A stretch of 15,284 nucleotides of DNA from assembly GCA_024405255.1 (NCBI GenBank), contig JAKSOY010000102.1:1-15284 (forward strand), in the 5' to 3' direction. The DNA comes from Kiritimatiellia bacterium (lineage in GTDB: Bacteria > Verrucomicrobiota > Kiritimatiellia > RFP12 > UBA1067). Numbering within the stretch: the stretch's first letter is position 1; the number at the start of each line of letters is the position of its first letter. A program made the position numbers and the translations under genes. Below, piece by piece: positions 14,093-15,284 of the stretch. The notes beneath the pieces are model-generated. The model searched no databases, was not told the origin of the DNA, and saw only the letters and a list, made by a program, of their open reading frames with translations.

Positions 14093-15145
14093 TTAGAACG
14101 TACCGAACCGGAACTCTGTCGTCGACTTCATCACGGTCCCCGGCTGCACGAGGGTGGTCGGGAATTCGGGATGGTTCGGCGAATCCGGGAAGTGCTGCGT
14201 CTCCAGCGCGATGCCGGCGTTGCGCACGGGCAGATAGTAGCCGTCATAGATCTGCATGCCGGGTTCGGTGGTCCAGACCTCGATCTTGCGTCCCGTCTTT
14301 TCGCTGGCGAGCGTGCAGGCGAGTCCGAGCGTGCCGAGCGGCTTGTTCACGACCCAGTTCATATCGTAGCCGGCGCCGTACTCGAGCAGCTCGTACTTGT
14401 CGTCGTGGTGCGCACCCACCTTCGTGGCCGTGCGGAAGTCGAACGGCGTACCCGCCACATCGCGGAATTCGCCCGTCGGAATCATGTCCGCGCCATAGGC
14501 CGTGATCTTTTCCGCATTGACCTGGAGGGTGTGGTCCATGCAGGTCGTCCCGGCATCGACACCGTCGAGGTTCCAGTAGGCGTGGTCGGTGAGCGAGATC
14601 GGGGTGGTCTGGTCGGTCGTCGCCTCCCAGTCGATGCGCCACACGTTCGCATTGTCGAGCGTCAGCGTCGCACGCACCGTCACATTGCCCGGGTAGCCGC
14701 CCTCGCCGTCCGGCGAAGTGATTTCGAGGACAAGTCCGACCTTCTCCTCCGTGTGGATTTCCTCGACGACCTTCCAGGTCCGCAGCGAGAAACCGCGCAG
14801 GCCACCATGCAGCGCGCAGGGGATGCCGGCCGGGGCGTTGTTGAGTTCAAGCGTGTAGTCCTTGCCGTTGAGGGAGAACTTGCCCTTGCCGATGCGGTTG
14901 CCATAGCGGCCCACCAGCGCGCCATAGTAGGTGCCGCCGCCTTCGGCGACATACTCGTCGAACGTCGGCCAGCCCAGCGTCACGTTCGCAAGCTTGCCCG
15001 TACGGTCCGGCACGAAAGCCTTCACGAGACGTCCGCCCCAGTTCGAAAACTGGAGTTCGAGACCATTTGCATTCGTCAAATGCCACAGACGCACTTCTTC
15101 GCCTTCGAAGGTACCCCAGGGCTGTGATTCGATCTTGTTCTTCAT
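14093..15145 (-). CDS. galM: Aldose 1-epimerase (galactose mutarotase)
   Basis: This enzyme interconverts alpha and beta anomers of galactose and related hexoses in the cytoplasm. The 350-residue length is typical of the family and there is no signal peptide. H113 in ALHGGLRGF and H188 in LTDHAYWNLDG are the expected catalytic histidines. D261 in YDMNW and E315 in ALETQHFPDSPN complete the site, E315 being the expected catalytic base. YGALVGRYGNRIGKGKF (74-90) is the conserved N-terminal signature. The start has AAGGAGT (15151-15157) 5 nt upstream. It is the first gene of the leftward cluster and the one closest to the main promoter. Its presence fits release of alpha-galactose outside the cell by the GH97 enzyme followed by uptake, though no transporter is in the window. 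Confidence 0.95.
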   Translation of the reverse strand: MKNKIESQPWGTFEGEEVRLWHLTNANGLELQFSNWGGRLVKAFVPDRTGKLANVTLGWPTFDEYVAEGGGTYYGALVGRYGNRIGKGKFSLNGKDYTLELNNAPAGIPCALHGGLRGFSLRTWKVVEEIHTEEKVGLVLEITSPDGEGGYPGNVTVRATLTLDNANVWRIDWEATTDQTTPISLTDHAYWNLDGVDAGTTCMDHTLQVNAEKITAYGADMIPTGEFRDVAGTPFDFRTATKVGAHHDDKYELLEYGAGYDMNWVVNKPLGTLGLACTLASEKTGRKIEVWTTEPGMQIYDGYYLPVRNAGIALETQHFPDSPNHPEFPTTLVQPGTVMKSTTEFRFGTF

Positions 15146-15178
15146 GCGTGACTCCTTGTGTTAAATTTTGTTGATAAG

Positions 15179-15189
15179 ATTATACCACA
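15179..15189 (-). promoter_or_regulatory. Extended -10 promoter of the galM operon
   Basis: The minus strand reads TGTGGTATAAT, with TATAAT at 15179-15184. The hexamer 17 bp further upstream is ACCACA, a poor -35, so recognition probably relies on the TGn extension. Transcription would start near 15172, giving a leader of about 27 nt that holds AAGGAGT. It is identical in its core to the promoter at 4331-4342. Confidence 0.65.
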
Positions 15190-15208
15190 ATCGGCTCAGA
15201 TTGTGGTA
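15183..15208. repeat. Perfect 10-bp inverted repeat between divergent promoters
   Basis: TACCACAATC (15183-15192) and GATTGTGGTA (15199-15208) are perfect inverted copies separated by 6 bp (GGCTCA). Each arm contains the TGTGG part of an outward-facing extended -10 element, one for galM and one for the tRNA gene. The symmetry may simply be two promoters back to back, or a binding site for a dimeric regulator. Confidence 0.7.
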
Positions 15209-15212
15209 AACT
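15202..15212 (+). promoter_or_regulatory. Candidate extended -10 promoter of the tRNA-Arg gene
   Basis: TGTGGTAAACT ends in TAAACT (15207-15212), a 4-of-6 match to TATAAT, and is preceded by TGG. The start would be near 15219, about 13 nt before the mature tRNA. No good -35 is present at 17-bp spacing (ACCACA), mirroring the galM promoter. Confidence 0.5.
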
Positions 15213-15231
15213 ATCCGTCACCCATTCAAAG

Positions 15232-15284
15232 GCCCCTGTAGCTCATCTGGACAGAGCAGCTGCCTTCTAAGCAGCGGGTAGTGA
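15232..15284 (+). tRNA. tRNA-Arg(UCU), cut by the window end
   Basis: The acceptor 5' strand GCCCCTG is followed by TA and a D-arm with stem GCTC/GAGC. A 5-bp anticodon stem GCTGC/GCAGC then encloses the loop CTTCTAA, with anticodon TCT at 15266-15268, giving arginine (AGA/AGG codons). The variable loop starts at GGGTAG. The T-arm and acceptor 3' strand lie beyond the window. Confidence 0.95.

Overview
The window looks like chromosomal DNA of a GC-rich bacterium of the PVC group, most plausibly a Kiritimatiellota or Verrucomicrobiota member. The basis is family content: a DUF1549/DUF1553 protein, a hydrazine-synthase-alpha-like (HzsA-like) diheme protein, DUF4091/GH123-like and GH97 enzymes, and a short cysteine-rich membrane protein, all without any SusC/SusD-type uptake genes. 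This placement is inference and cannot be fixed from the sequence alone.

Left part (1-1667). A leftward remnant of a VWA/DUF3520 (YfbK-like) protein sits at 144-371, followed on its own strand by a terminator-like hairpin (87-111). Rightward from a very good sigma70-type promoter (446-474) come a small single-pass membrane protein with a HDCTGADCPIC cysteine motif (496-825) and a cysteine-rich probable outer-membrane beta-barrel protein (894-1667).

Main part (1676-15145). Eight genes are packed on the minus strand. In order of transcription they are: aldose 1-epimerase galM; a Tat-exported compact DUF1549/DUF1553 protein; a secreted GH123-like DUF4091 protein; a secreted right-handed beta-helix protein; a secreted HzsA-like protein with two CxxCH haem sites; mutY; a small membrane protein; and a secreted protein that fuses a zinc peptidase-like domain (basic secretory protein family) to a complete GH97 glycosidase. 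Spacings of 12-15 bp in the first half, and overlaps of 4 and 16 bp around mutY, point to an operon. Candidate internal promoters precede the HzsA-like gene and the GH97 fusion gene. The genes suggest extracytoplasmic breakdown of a glycan, probably containing alpha-linked galactose and/or N-acetylhexosamine, with GalM processing the released sugar, plus a haem or redox component of unknown role. A DNA-repair glycosylase is embedded in the same unit.

Right edge (15146-15284). The galM operon promoter and a promoter for a tRNA-Arg(UCU) gene, cut by the window end, stand back to back inside a perfect 10-bp inverted repeat. The element TGTGG-TATAAT recurs upstream of the GH97 fusion gene and, in weaker form, near the left edge. 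It is probably this organism's extended -10 promoter motif.
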